From Rostratula benghalensis (Eukaryota; Chordata; Aves; Charadriiformes; Rostratulidae), in NCBI GenBank assembly GCA_013399305.1, contig VXAI01000082.1, positions 2,752,674 to 2,816,673 on the forward strand: a DNA stretch of 64,000 nucleotides. The letters run 5' to 3'. Under the pieces are notes generated by a model that worked only from the letters and a program-made list of their open reading frames with translations, was not told where the DNA came from and did not search any database. Below are positions 1 through 14,036 of the stretch, in pieces. The first letter of the stretch is position 1. Every line of letters begins with the position of its first letter. Position numbers and translations under genes: made by a program.

Positions 1-3000
1 TCCCAGAAGCAGAGGGGGGTGCTTGCGACTCATGTGGCTTGCAAGAGGGGCTGCATGCAAGTAGTAGCGAGTGTGTGACTAGAATATTTGAGTAGTTATA
101 AAGAATTTAGAAAATTGTAGGTCTTCATTAACATTTTGCTTGTGCTTCTGTATCTATCCTGAATGACTGGCTCACTGACAGACTGTTAACAACACATCAT
201 TAATAAATCATTAAACTGCTCAAATGCTTATTTGTTCTAAATCGTGTGTTGAGCACTTTTCCCTGCGACACTCTACCATTCATTTTTATTGATATGCAAA
301 GCTTTGTTCTATACACATGCCCAGAATAGTCATATGACAGAGAGTAAAGGAAAGATACCTATACTACCTCTACTTACTGTAGGTATTTATCCTGGTTTGA
401 AAACTGTACTAGCAGACCTTAGAACTCTGTACTTGTCTCTAAACATGCCAGCACACTCACAACTATCTGCTGCTGACGTGAAAAAAAAGGTATGAGCACA
501 TAGAGGAACTCTTCAAGACACCATTGTCTTGCACTGAGGCTCCCGGAGCAAATGCTCTGTAGAGCAGTTAAGCAAAGCAGGTTTTGACAGGATTTGTAGC
601 TCAAGTAGACAGATTATCACCTTCAGAGACCAAAACAGAGATCTGAGATCACTCAAAGAGACAAAATTAGACATTTATTTCAATAAAATATATATTAAAA
701 AGAAAAAAGACAACCTTTTCACTTATTTAAACTTCTAGTACATGAAGCTAACTGAATTCACAAAAAACACATATAGAAAATTATCTAACCATAACCTGAC
801 AGAATCAAAGTAGAATAACTACTGGTGCCACAGCTATGGTATATTCTTTACCATTTGCACTGCTTCAGTGAAGATTTTACATTTACCTAAGAGTAATTAT
901 CTAATCAGACAAAAAGTAGCAGAGTTAGGATGAAATCTTCTTGATATAAGTAATATAAGTGATTCATAATCATCCTTTAGATCTTGGGATATAGCCACCT
1001 GCCTAATACTTTACATTCCTCCTACCACTACTAATGTTCCTCTCTTTGCTATGCAGATGAGGTTTTTTCCTCAAGCTTAATTATATTTTAACTAATATGT
1101 TATAAACATGCAGTGTTTATAATCACATTTTCATGAAACATTGGAAATAGGATGAAATCAGTTCAAGAGGAATTAAATAATGAGAAAATGTAATTCAAAT
1201 AAATAAATCAATTCTGTTTAATATGTATTGTTATTTAATGTGAGAGTCACTAAGTTTGAATTTGTAAAATATTTTATAAGTTATGTTTTATAAGTTAATA
1301 CTTCTGTGTAATAAGCCTACATGTGATTTGTTAGCCTTTTACCCCAAAGTTATTAATCTGTTCCACTAAGTCTGGACAGCTTTTGATTTCTTTCTAGAGA
1401 ATAATAAGCAACTTATGTCAGCCAGTGGCTGCAACTTTAATCCGCAAGTACCATAAACAAATAATAATAAAAAAAATCTCACTCTAAAAATAAGCATTTA
1501 AATTTAAGGGAGATCCATTTATTAAAATTAATTTGTAGTAGTAGCTACACAGTCTTTGACAGTTGTCTTTTATATTATACTGGACACCCCTATTACTAAT
1601 GTTGTCATACTGCAAACACCAATCTCTTGGCATGAGGTCTGAATAGGTACAACAAACTGATAGTCAAAAAAATACTTCAAGCAAAACATTTGCTTTAGGA
1701 TATCAGGAGATTTAAGTTACTCTCCCAGAGCAAGTGCAAGCACAACAGTGCATTTTTAAAATAATATGCTTATTTCTATAAACAAACCTGAAATTAATCA
1801 TATTCAGTATAACGCTTGTTACATACAGATGAGTTCTTCACTTACATATTTATATATAAATACACATATTATATATTACTGCCTGCTTTCAAGGATGAAT
1901 AGCCTTTATTTAGACTTAAAGAAATAAATCGAATTAATCTACATAGAAAAAGTTGTAATATAAAATATGTTTGGAAAACTACTGTGAAATAGCATTTAAA
2001 AATCTTGAAAGACTTAAGGTTTGTCGCTTACTATTAAAATATCCTTTGTATCCTTGTTTCAAAACCTTATAGAAATTAGTAATTGTATAATCGTATAGGA
2101 ATTGTAATTTCAGAGATGTAGAAATTTAGAGAAAAGGATCGTAGAAATTACAAAGTGTATGAAGTTTAGATATGGGACCCTATTCTCCAAAATATAGGCC
2201 AGAACAACGATGTAAGTTTTTGTTGATAAGGATTTAACTGTCTTCATGTCTTCATAGTATAAAATCCAGGTCAACGATCATAAGAGACTAAAGTAGCATG
2301 TAAAACATGAAACAAAGTGTGGAAGATAGAAAAGGCTCAGAGCCATAGCAACAGTTCTACAAAGTGTAAAAAGAAACCAAAACAAATAAAATTAGAACTA
2401 CTGCAGCCAAGTAATGTGAAGGAAAGTAACAAATGCCGTGTATTGTTCAGGTAGTGCAGCTTTACAAAAGACATATGGAGGAAGACCTCATAAAATAAAA
2501 GGATTTGCTTTAATATAATTTCAGATGATCTTTAAGTACGAACCTCTTTAAAAAAAAAAATGTTGTCTTTAGCATAATATCCTGAGTAATCCAGTCAACA
2601 CTGTGATTCTACAGCACATGTAAAAAAAACATCATAGAAGTATAGTCTAAAACAACTTAGAATTAGCAAATGCTGAAAACATGTCTACAAATTATTGATC
2701 AGTTTGAGTCCATCATAATTATCATCAGTGAAACAATTTTGAAAAATGTAATCTCAACAGTGCGTAGGTTAATGGAACAGCATCAGTACCTATAAGCAAC
2801 ATGAGGTTAAAAAACCTATTATGTTATTTAGGAAACTGTTTTATAAAAAGAAAATAAAACCCAACCAGAAAAACCTCAAGCACAACAGAATTTTATCATA
2901 AATATCACTGACCTGTTTAAATTTCTTTTTTTTCTTTAAGCCAATAAATAACTATGAATAGATTGTAATACCGCTTGTTGGGTTTTTTAAAACATGTTCT

Positions 3001-4471
3001 CTACAATTGAGAGGTATACCAAAATATAAAATAAAGAAAACAGTTCATAATTTCATTTCACAGGATTTTAATCTATATAAGAAAGAAGCATCATTAAATA
3101 GCAGCAATACAGCTTACCTGAGAAATAAATATTCAGCACTTGCTGAAGCATCTTTTGCCAATGCATCTTTTCCTCACCACAAAATGTCTAAGCAGAGCTG
3201 TTAGGAAAAAAAAAGCAGTTTAGGACTACTTTAAAATAATTGTTTAATACTCAGATAAGTATTTTAAAATATGTTTAACTGTCCTGAAAACAAGCAGAAG
3301 TAAATAACAAGGAAGAAAACACATTGGATCAGTATTCCCCCTCCACTTAGTGAAAATCTACCTTTTCCTCTTACAGAATAACACTTATGGAGATAAGAGC
3401 TGATATGTACCAGGAAACATCTAAGAACACCAAGAAACCTCTTGTTATTGATGGTTGCACAAATTTCTGACCACAATAGCACCTCACCCCCTTCCCTTTT
3501 TTGTTGTGACAGATAAGCCTAAAAAATTTCAGAGTTTGGAACTGAAGAAAAACAGAAAGCAGCAAAATGTTTCATGCTTCTTCAGAGCTTATCTGTATTG
3601 CCCGTACTTACTGAGACCAATCTCACAAGATCCACATTCCAGAATTCAGAAATAAAAGAAAATTCTTTTTAATCTGTGTATGTTGGCACTTCTGTCTCTG
3701 GAGATTCCCAGCTAAGACCTACAAATGCAAAGCTGCATACAAGTAAAAAACATGTGACTTATGATAAGCCACTTTAAATAGCTATTTGATTTTTGAGGAC
3801 TATAACAACTTTTTTGGGGGGAGCCCTCAACTGCCATCCTACCCTCAGTCACAGGTTTGCCATGTGATTTGCCAACAGCTAAATGCTTTTAGTCACATAA
3901 CCTGCATCTACTTCGCCTCTGTGTTTATTTTTCTGTACTTTAAATGTTTTCTTTACTGTAGCAGGAAATTATGCACTTCAAAAAATTTAAGCTCAGCGTG
4001 GGAAAAAGAAGACACACAAAAAAAGAAGTTTCTCTTAAAACAACACTCGGGGGAAAAAAAAAAAAGATCATTGTATATTTCCTTAGAATAATTACACAGT
4101 TTTATAAATTCTGTTTCAGAAAAATTGAAAAGCAGTTTCAAAACAGGAAACTGATCCTGTTTTAATAGATTTATATGGAAATGTTTGATTAAAATCAATA
4201 ACACTATAGGATTAATTTCTAAAAGAATCTAGTCCCTAATGTAATTTAAATTTAAATTAATACACTGTTTCTCTTCAACTCCCCATTCATAAAGAGAGGT
4301 TAGTCTCTGAAGAACTGGATATTAAGCATACATGATTATCAACACCTTTTTATCACATTTTGAGAAAACAGGCTTACACTGCATGACTGTGGTTGTATTT
4401 ATAAAACAAAAAATCTTTAAAGGCAAAGAACTGAAATACAGCTACAACTGTACCCTCTTCAGCCAATTCAT
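1..4471. other. Unique AT-rich non-coding sequence
   Basis: I see no gene in this stretch. The first 60 bases are G-rich compared with everything after them. The rest is AT-rich, with scattered short A and T runs (for example near 2551 and 4059) and an AT-rich patch near 1845-1880. Open frames up to 101 codons occur, but they lie on overlapping strands, have low-complexity K/N/F-rich translations and no recognisable domain. I treat them as chance. One short perfect inverted repeat is listed separately. Confidence 0.6.
1100..1122. repeat. Perfect 9-bp inverted repeat
   Basis: The arms TTATAAACA and TGTTTATAA flank the 5-base spacer TGCAG. It is AT-rich and lies in unannotated sequence. The arms resemble a forkhead-type core (TAAACA / TGTTTA) in inverted orientation. 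Such a repeat also arises by chance in AT-rich DNA, so no function is claimed. Confidence 0.6.
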
Positions 4472-4567
4472 TAGAATCAGAGAATATCAGGGATTGGAAG
4501 GGAGCTTGGAACATCATCTAGTCCAATCCCCCTGCTGGAGCAGGAACACCTAGATCAGGTCACACAG
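4472..4567 (-). mobile_element. CR1 LINE, 3' terminal fragment
   Basis: Read on the minus strand, this ends in the typical CR1 3' tail: a 'ggattggactagatgatg' block, then a 'ccttccaatccc' block, then AGAATCAG-type terminal motifs seen on the plus strand at 4473-4480. CR1 is the dominant non-LTR retrotransposon of birds. Most copies are truncated at the 5' end, and this one is about 96 bp. The text 'gagcaggaacacct' and 'atcaggtcacacag' on the plus strand is shared with the longer copy at 43249-43490, which suggests the same subfamily. The coding part is absent or stopped, since an in-frame TAG falls where the longer copy is still open. Confidence 0.9.
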
Positions 4568-7500
4568 AAGAATGAGAAATAGCAGGAAGTTCAAAACTTG
4601 TAAAGCAACCTTTTTTTGAGAATGATTAAACCACCTTTTCACTCCTGGAAAACCTAACAGAATAACTAACAGATGGTCAAAATAAAAATTACCAAGCTCA
4701 CGTTTGAACAGCTAAATCATGCTTCACTAAACAAAACAAAGATTGAATATTTCTTTGTCTAGTCTGCCTTATAAGGATCTACGTTTATTCATGGTGGCAG
4801 TCTCACCTGAGATTCCTACATCCAACTCTGCAAGGGTGTTGGAAACTGAAGTTTTACTTAGCAGAAGTAGCTAGACTGGTGAAAGCTTCTATTAGTGCCC
4901 CTAGCTGGATACTGAAGTTAGACTGAATAACTTCTTAGTTTGAGAAAAATGGGTAGCAGTTTGTGTGACTGATACATTGTAATTTAACTAACATAATGAA
5001 ATTGTGTAAGCAATAATAATGAAGACTGTATGCTTGAACTATAAATCTTAGAAATAAGGACAGGGAACATTCTTCCTGGAGTCAGCAGAAGATGGATGAG
5101 ATAAAGGTGCATATGAGACAAAGAGATCATGAAACTGCGTAAGAAACTAAAACTGACTGCACCAAAAGCTCCAATCATCAAAGAGAACATGTAAGAGTTG
5201 AACAATTTACTTGAAAAAAGACATGCACTTGTCACCTGAAGGAGATTAGAAAGCAACAGAATTGTTTGAACCTCACAACTCAGCAGTAGCGTCCTGCCAA
5301 ACTCTTCTTCAACAAAGGGTTTGGCCTCTAACTTTCTTTAAAGTAGTTTCTCCTCTTCTATATATATTCTGTGGGAAAACATACCTACTTTTAGTACTAC
5401 TTTTCCCATTGCTATTAGTAGGAAAATATTGTAGCATTGATATATTATGAAAATGCAGTCAAAGTTATTAGGAAGTACTTTCTGTTTTAAAAAAACAGGA
5501 AGGCTGTTGATAATCAACTTGTATTTCAATATTTTAAGATGAAAGTACCACTTGCATGACTCCTGCATGGAGGGGTGTCTGTGTGTCAATGACTGTACAA
5601 CCCACTTGCTAGGTAACAGCAAAGTGTAGAATGACAGATATAGATATATGTATAATCATACTCCTGTAGAACGACAGTTCAGCAATCTGAACCACGCATT
5701 TTCTACCATGCTCTTCAGTAGAAGCTGAATGAAATACCTAACACACAACTTCAAACATTGCAGGCAACCATCCTCATTGGCCTAGCAACTCCTGGGAAAA
5801 AAATGAGTGTTCTGGAACAACATCAGGGAAATCAGTGTTTACTAACTTTCATGAGGCATCTTGAAATCTGAATTGTGAAAGCAGAAGAAAATGGTTTGCC
5901 TATGGCATTTGTACTAAACTTGAAATACTCTTCAGCATCTAGTACACATGCTGAATGTATACAAGTCATATTTAAATGTTCTTGAACATACATGATAATT
6001 TCTTTCCCTTTACCCAGAAACTTTCACTCACTTGGAAATGTCCTAGTACATCCTGTTAATGTACATTTCACAATGATTTAAACACTAAGGCATAGTCTGT
6101 ATTGTATTGGTCTGTTTGAAAAGTCAAGAACTTTGTATCTTCTAGTCACAGACTAAAATCCTCTAAATTCAGATAAATGTTCAAGGCCTAGCCCTCAACT
6201 GTATGGACACCATTTTTTTCATAGATCATTGCACTAGCATCTAAGAATGTCCTTGAATTTAAAAAGACAGAAGCCAGGGCATAGAATTTTCTCAGAGATA
6301 ATGGTCTGCTCTCAGCAAACACATCTTTTCCCTTCATTTCTATCAATTCTCCCATCCTCAACTTTACCAAGATCAAGAAACTGTCTAAAATTTTTACACT
6401 TTATGCTTCAATGGTCTGATGACAAACACAATGGCCTATTTTACCACTTTAATGACACATTTACCAATATGCCTTTATTTTTAGCATTTTAAGTACTTTG
6501 TAATTACTTAGAACTGAATTACCCAATGAATTAAAACAAAATATAGCCATTTGACAATGTCTATGTTCTTTGAAGATTTAAGCTTTTTTTCCTTTTAGAC
6601 TATAATGGACTCCAAATTCTGAATCTGCAAGCAGAAGGCCCACATATCTGTGAGTATTCCCGTTTCTGACAAACCATATGGCATATCTTTATTTAAATAT
6701 TAATTATTTTCATGTTCAGCATGAGCTCTTTGAAGTAACGCTGCATTTGTCTTTGATATAAAGTAGTTTGATATAAAATAGCTTAATTAAAAGTTAATTT
6801 AATACAGTTTCAGTGTGCTCTAACTTAATTCTTTAGCACCAAACTTTCCATTCAGGACATATTTTTAATTGGTAGAAGTGTTACCGTGGTTTTACGAAAT
6901 ATTTTTCAATTAATTTGGAAGTGTTGTGCTGGTTAGTAGAATCAACGCCTCTTGCTATTTGTCTTCAAGGGAATGTTTTGTTCCTAAGCAAATTAAATCC
7001 CAAAGGACAAAAGGCTGTATTTTAGATGTATTCCAAATGTTTTCTGTTTGAAATAATTGCAAATGTGTTGGTCGCTTTTACAGCATATAATATGACTTCA
7101 AATTCTGTGCAAAGGTCCATGAAAAACATATTGGATATATCATCCCCTGGGGAAAAAAATCCCTTGTTTGAATAGAAATTACATAGAGATTTTAATACAA
7201 AACAAAATATACTTCAGTTTTAATGGCAGTCTGACAGTACCTTACTGTTTCTGCCATGTATTTTGTTTATCCTCATTCAAACTGAACTTGACTGAAAGTA
7301 GTGACACTTCCAGGTTTTAAATAGACAAGCAGCAGGTGGTTGTGTCAAGAAGACTTTTTGACAAACTTCCCTGAAGTACGAGTAACAGAAGTTTGCTCTA
7401 CATCCCAGGAAGAATATCATACTTATAGTGAATTAGCACTTTTGGCAATGTAGCATAACAGTTTGTGCTTCTGGCAGCAACGTTATCCACAAAACAACAT

Positions 7501-8805
7501 GCAATCTGCTTCTTGAACTGAGCGTAGAACATCCTCTTTGCCAGTGACCTAAATGCAGGACTGTTCCAAGCAACTATTTGCTTGGTTTTGAAGTGCACCT
7601 GTCCTGTAGACTAAAAATGCACAAGTTTGAAATCCCATCCCATTGAATCCAAATTTCATTTGATTTCTTGACCTACATGAATACGCTATACATCATTCTG
7701 ATATTAGACTAGCTGTTCATAAATTAACTTTCCACTGAAACATTATCTACCCTGTTCAAGCAGGGCAACATATTTGTTCATCGTCAACTAGCAAATTGCT
7801 TATCCCTGGTCAAAAAATATTTTATTAATAACATAATAAAAATACATCTCTAATATAAAGTAATTTCTTCTCTATAGCACAGCATCTTTTCCCTTTGGGA
7901 GTCAACCATTCCTTCATCCCCCCAAACTACATTTCATTCCTGTATGTATAAAGAAGCTAGATTGGCCTTCTTTCTCTCAAACCAAGAGAAGAGCAGGTTC
8001 ACGTAACTAAAACAAGTATAGCTTTTACAAATGTACACTTAGTCTGTGGAGTCTCCATTGACACCCAACAATGGAAATTCATCAGTCGCCTCTCCAGTTC
8101 TTTCTCCAACTTTGCCTATCCAGTTCCCCATCCCCAACCTTTTCCTAATTTCACAAGTTTCCTTCTCAATTTCTCTTAGGCCATCACTTATCCAACTAAT
8201 CACAATGCTTCAATCATCTCAAATCACAGAGTACTTACTAAGGTTTTCCTTCCTGGAGGCTGAACTATCAGTCCATAATTGAAATATATGTAGAATGACA
8301 TATGGATTCATAACAGACCATTCATATGTTTAAGCAAGCGTTAATATTATGGATGTGAAGATTGCTTTAAAACTAGAAGACTCATGCTTAACTTTCCTTA
8401 GGCAAGTTTAAAGGAATAACACAAGCTTAACAACCTAATTTCGCATGTGGACTTCTTATTCAATCAACCAAGCTTGCATAGGCCTACTTCATCCAGTAAG
8501 CACCATCTAGCATGAACCTGAATATAACAGAACTGTTGTACATACTCATTCAAGAAACTCTTCAAACTACCACTATTTGTAACTTAGGTTTCCCACCATT
8601 TTTGATTTGGAAACACTTGGCAGTAGAAAATGTATGCTTCAATACAAATTAGATAAATACAGAAATAATTGTATTATTACAAAACCATGAAACATGCATG
8701 AAAGTCTTTAATGCCTTCCTCAAACCCATGTTTGGACAAGACCTTTTTGAACACAGTGTGAATGCTCTGAAGAATAGACCAACATCAGGGCTATTTACTA
8801 AAATT
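4568..8805. other. Unique AT-rich non-coding sequence
   Basis: No gene is supported. Minus-strand frames of about 60-65 codons at 6188-6376 and 7398-7598 have mixed-residue translations that look mildly protein-like. They have no recognisable domain, no clear splice signals and no continuation on either side. The plus-strand frame at 8046-8282 comes from a pyrimidine-rich stretch and reads as P/S/L-rich sequence. No dispersed repeat was recognised between the two CR1 ends. Confidence 0.5.
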
Positions 8806-8863
8806 TTAAGACTTCGAGACATTAAGTGGGTCCTTTCTAACCTTGTTTTTCTATGATTCTATA
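8806..8863 (+). mobile_element. Probable degraded CR1 3' end
   Basis: The plus strand carries 'gggtcctttctaacctt' followed by 'ctatgattctat', which is the order of motifs at the 3' terminus of avian CR1 (a 'ggtcccttccaacc' block followed by ATTCTATGATTCTATGA). The preceding bases are too diverged to assign. It is very short and old, so the left boundary is approximate. Confidence 0.6.
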
Positions 8864-11639
8864 TGTGAAGCTAGGTTAAAAAGACATCTGAATATAAACT
8901 TACGGATTTAAAGCCACATTAATAGTTACAATTGGTTTTCCATATCCTTGATAAATAGTCTTTGTCTCCAGCAATAATAATTAATTAAAAATTAATTTAA
9001 AAAAGAGGGAGGAAAAAAATGTCAATTGACTATAATGACAACATTCATTGTGACAGAATTCACTTTGTCTAACCATTCCTAGATGAGGCTTTGCTTTTCT
9101 TTAAAATTCAGAAAATGGTAATAAAAAAACAGGAGAGAAAGAGAAGCTTTCAGAATTTAAAAGTAAGCTGCTTCAAAAGAACAGTCACTTTGTTCCTTTG
9201 TGTGCCAATAACTTCAGAAAAAAAAGGCTATTTCCATATTACCGGGATAAATGTAGGTCAGACATCTTTGGCTGTAAGCTCAGGACTGGTAGAGGAAAAC
9301 ATTGTTCTCGGTCTTAAACTGGCCAAGGAGACAAGTTGTTGGGGCTAAAGTGGTAACCTGGAGTCACTAGATCTGGTCATCTAAAGCTTTCTGTTCAGTT
9401 GGTAAAATTTCCTTGTTAGTACATCTTTATACCCAAGACCCAGATTCAAGGTCTTGTGCATAATCAATGAGAGGACAACTTGGAACAGCAGTGTTCTTAT
9501 TGTCCACACAGCATTCTTAATTAACCTGTGTGCCTTATGCCCAAGATGACTGTCAAAGTCTCCTTTTTGTTCTAATAAAAATAAATACCAAAACCCTGGA
9601 TTTTTTCTTGAAAGGAAGCTTTTATTTTTACTCACCCCTATTTCTAAACTAGGGATTTTTCACTGAATATTCTTCTGCAACCATGTTTTGAGTGAGGACA
9701 TAAATGGAAGGGAATGGATCAGTACGTTACCATCTGTCACCCAAGCTGATAAGAAAAGAGTTTTAATCCACAAATGGTACTCATATTAGCACAGTACTAT
9801 GTTAAACTAATGTTAGTACAACATCACACCTTTCAAAATGAGTTCAAGCCTGTATTTATCCATAAGAGATGCTCTAAAATATATTTTAAAACTTCTGAAC
9901 GAAACATAGCTGTCCAGCCTGGAAACACGTAGTCTAGAATCAAATGGCCTAAAAGAAAATTAAAGCACAGCTTTTTGAGGATAGTGTTATGGAAAGGTAC
10001 AGAATTCTTTACGTATTCTACAAACAAGAAATACTGAAATCACACATGTAACCAATTATTTTTGATCAACACACCTTGTAGCTCCATGCAAAGTATTTAC
10101 TGTATTTTTTTTGCTCAGTTCCAGAGAAAACAAAATCATATTGAGATTGCGTTCAAGGTGTTATGTACTTAATTTCTTTACTTGGAAGAAAATTTAATGG
10201 ATTAATGTTCCTATTTGAGTAGACATGCAAAACTCTAGTTGTTTTGGGTGTGTTGTTGTGGTCTCAGTAACTTTATCCTCGCCTTCTACCTCATATACAT
10301 ATAGTGAGCTATAGAAATAGCCTTGTGATATAATACCTGTGAGCTGGTAGAAACAGCCTTGGGAGAAGAGGTATGTAAAACCAAGATATAGTTTTGTATT
10401 TTTTTCTGAGCCACACATGTGTACTCTTAGTTGCAATCTGCAAGAAACCCAGGAAGACTATTTATACCAGTTCATTAATTAATGCAGTAAATCTGGAAAA
10501 GAAAATATTAAGTTGTAGGTTGAAAGTACAAGAGTTGGGCAAGAAATCTCCACTCACTGTTTAGAATTTAGGCAATATTTTTATTTTTCCTGCCAGGTTC
10601 TTTTATTATATTAGTTTCTGTCTATCACCACCTACATTAATTTATAAATATATATTTTAAATAGTAGAAAGAAAATTGTATCTCTTCACACTGATATAGG
10701 AAATTAGTATTGCATTAGTACACAAAAAAAAATATATTATCAGTTCTTAGTAGTGAACAGGGTGAGCTGCTTCCAGACTGAAGAAAGAACACACATCAGT
10801 TGTTAACAGCCCATTTAGAATGCAGGATATGATCCAAAACATAATGGACAGGTAGCTAACCTGGGCTGCTCCAGATACAACTGCTTAGAAAAAAAAAATC
10901 AAGCTCTGAGGAATTGTGGACCGTGTGGTCGAGTTATTTTTTCTCCCTTGGTTAAATGAGGGAATGTAATATTCTGTTTAATTAATACATGTTCCCTAAC
11001 TAGTGTACCAGAGTTGCTTTTTAAAGGCAGGATCTGCTTATATTCTTTCCCTATGTTACCATGGCATTATGTTATGATGTATTCAACAACTTAAGTCTGC
11101 ATTACAAAAATTTTGTGTTGCTTTTGACCAATGAACCAGTTAAGGAAATTGCATACCTGATCCACACAGATCTAAATATATATTCGTTACTCTTTCCCCC
11201 CCGCACCCACCCCCTTAAGTGGGAAGGTCAAAGCATCCCTTTAGAAGGGATCTTCAGGCATAATAGTAGAAATTCAAGAAAATACATCTCTTAAGGTGTA
11301 CTTTATAGGAAAAGTATCTCCTTTCTCTCCCATTTCATTGTGAGATGACAGTGATCCTGTAAGGTATTCAAGCTGACACTGACAGGCATAAAGCATTTAC
11401 TGTGTAATGATTATTTACAGTGATCTACCATGATATGTCAGCAGCTCCTTCAAGAAAAGATGCAATAAGCTGGTGGAATGCAAAACACTATATGATGATC
11501 AATGGAGATAACTCATAAGACTGGTCACTTGTCAGATATTATTCTTGCCTTAGAACCAAAGAAAGGAGGACTGTAATAATTCATGAATAATTTATATAAC
11601 AATAAAACTTTTGGAACAATAATTAACCAAAAATTAGTA
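8864..11639. other. Unique non-coding sequence
   Basis: No gene is recognised. The stretch holds a palindromic AT-rich patch near 8978-9000, a C-rich run near 11197-11214, and several A-runs. The open frame at 9091-9348 (85 codons, plus strand) is K-rich at the start and then mixed. It has no identifiable domain and I do not call it a gene. Confidence 0.5.
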
Positions 11640-11890
11640 GCTATTCTGTGTTAATTAATGTCCCTGTTTAAGTACTGATTGACAAACTTGTACTACAGGA
11701 CATTCTGTAACAGATAATCCACAGAGTGCAATTAAGCAAACATTACTTTGCCTTCCATTTAAAGGCAATACTGCTTTTCTCATTCAGAGATTTTCAAATG
11801 CATGCAGCTGATGGATTGCCTGATAGTAACTTAGGCATAGCTGCAGCGTTGCTACACTGCATAGCAAAGCCCATAACATAAAGTTATTGT
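11640..11890. promoter_or_regulatory. Candidate conserved non-coding element
   Basis: The stretch lacks simple repeats and has mixed composition. It carries several homeodomain-like TTAATTAA and ATTA cores (near 11651-11658) and an ATGCATGCAG stretch near 11798-11807. It has the texture of vertebrate developmental enhancers. This is inferred from composition only; conservation could not be tested here. Confidence 0.15.
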
Positions 11891-13999
11891 AAAAGCTTTT
11901 TTTTCTTTTTCTCCAGTAGAATTGTGATATGGGTTCAAGATTTCCAACACAAAGCATAAAGTTAAGAGTACTTCTCTTTCGAGAAAAAAGTGATACATTT
12001 CCCCTCTAGTTTAAGCTTGACATATTTCAGTGAAATCTATATCCATGAAAGATTTGATCCTTTTAGTGTTGTATCACAGTTGTAATTCTAATGTTTATTC
12101 CCCATAAAAACCTAACTTATTACTATTTGGAATAAATACTGTCTATACTTAAATAACTAAATCCCAAACCAGAAAGCAACATCCTGTGATCAAGTTCAAA
12201 ATGCCAATGTATAATTCATGAAAGTTTTATTCCTGTGGTGAATTTCACCTAATGATCCAGAGCAGACTGGATTAGAATATAATGAGCTATAAGGCAAAAT
12301 ATAAGAATTGTATTTTGTTAGCATCATTTTAGCAATATTTAATATTTAATAATGCTATTATCTCTGTTGCTAATTTACTGGGAAATCATTGCATCATTCT
12401 TGTATGTCACTCAGTTCTGATGTTCTGACTCTGTTTCCTTTCCTCCGCATCACATCACAGTATATTCAGCACAGCAGTGTTCAGGAGGGCACATGCAACT
12501 TGGGCATGTACTAATAATTTCAAATTACATCTCTTATTTCACTACTTCACTAAATGTAAATGGTAAAGAGGTAAAGAAATCATTAACAAGATTGTATTCT
12601 GAATTTCTGGATTGTAACTGAACATACATAGACAGACAATTCATTACTCCTTTTCCTAGGAATTAAATAATTCACCATTGGAATTAATCCATTTGAATTC
12701 TCTTCCTTCACTGGTTACTTTATGGAATGTAATATTTAATTACAAACCATTCAGCTTCGATATCCAGTTTTCATTACAAGGAAGGGAACACATCCTACTT
12801 CAGTTTATGCAACCAGACTCAGTTCCTGCATCAGGACTGATGCTAAGTTTGGGAATGCTGTATGTCAGCCATACCAGATAAGCTGACAAATCCCTACCTT
12901 CTATACATAGTTCAGAATGACTTGGGGCTGCAGCATGAGAAGACAACCAACCATATACTTCTGATTATCTGTATGACTCGTACAGATACACCAGAAATAC
13001 CCACAAGTGATCAAGAGCTGAGGCTCAGAATGGTTTACATAAGACCTTTTTTCCCATTCCATACTAAGGCCTTCTGGGAGCAACTTGTCTGTTAAAGTCA
13101 CGTTTTATACACATATGGCTTTTGATTTTGGACATAAGGCGACAAGCATAGAGGGTACCAATTCTGACTAGATGGATGTCATGTCCTCCATGTGCCATTG
13201 TAAGAGTAAGGCCTTGCTATGTGTACTCATTAAATAGGAAAGAACACACCAGATAAGAAAGACCCTTGACAGGTGACAGTTTTTCTCAAAACACTGTCAT
13301 TAAGATTGTGAAATAATTCCCACAGAGGTATTTAGGTCACTAAGTTTTTATCTCTGAATGCAGGTTTCAGAACCTTGAGCTAATAGCGATTACAGATGGA
13401 AAAGGCTAGGATAATCACACTTACACACAGACACAGGAATATATAATCTTATGAAGTTCATGCTCTGAAATATACATTCAATTTACTAATAGTATTCTTC
13501 AGAAATGAAATCTCAGGAAGCAGTGTGCAAAAATAGTCTACTATATGGTAGTGTGGCATAATTATCGTCACCCTCTTAATCTGTTTGTAACCTGTACCTA
13601 CCTATAGATGTAAATACATGTAAAGTCAATGTATCTTAATGGACACGTCAACTCCTTTATGGCCTAGTTGGATTTCCAAGCTGTCTGCAGTTCTTACTTC
13701 CTTCTGTTTATGTTTGGAAAGCTAACTCAATCACCACACAGGGAAGTATTGATCTCTTGGAGCGATTACTTTCCAGTGGGCTGGATAAATTCAGAAGGAA
13801 AAAAACCCTAGCACTAGGTCTTAATGTGATTTTTAGAGTGTCACAAACCTGATCATCCTGTAAGTGGGGCTACATAAGGAATATCTATTTAAACTGCAAT
13901 GCTAGATGTTATTTAATATTTTTTTAATACCAGTGTACTGATATTTTTTTTTAATCCACAAAGAATCTTCCTAGACATTGAAGACATTTGGTAAATGTT
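11891..13999. other. Unique non-coding sequence
   Basis: No gene is supported. Overlapping open frames at 12678-12881 and 12862-13095 (plus) and 12901-13101 (minus) occupy the same bases on both strands, which argues against any one of them being a real gene. No TE similarity was noticed. Confidence 0.5.
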
Positions 14000-14036
14000 A
14001 AAAAAAAAAAAAAAAAAAGAAAAGAAAAAGAAGAGG
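14000..14036 (+). repeat. Poly-A run with A/G-rich tail
   Basis: Nineteen consecutive A residues (14000-14018) are followed by an A/G tract (GAAAAGAAAAAGAAGAGG). It could be the tail of an old retrocopy inserted in plus orientation. The upstream sequence shows no recognisable element, so it is recorded only as low-complexity DNA. Confidence 0.8.

Noticed and set aside
8046..8282. Proline/serine-rich plus-strand frame
   Set aside because: The composition simply reflects a pyrimidine-rich strand (CT-rich). No domain or splice signals.
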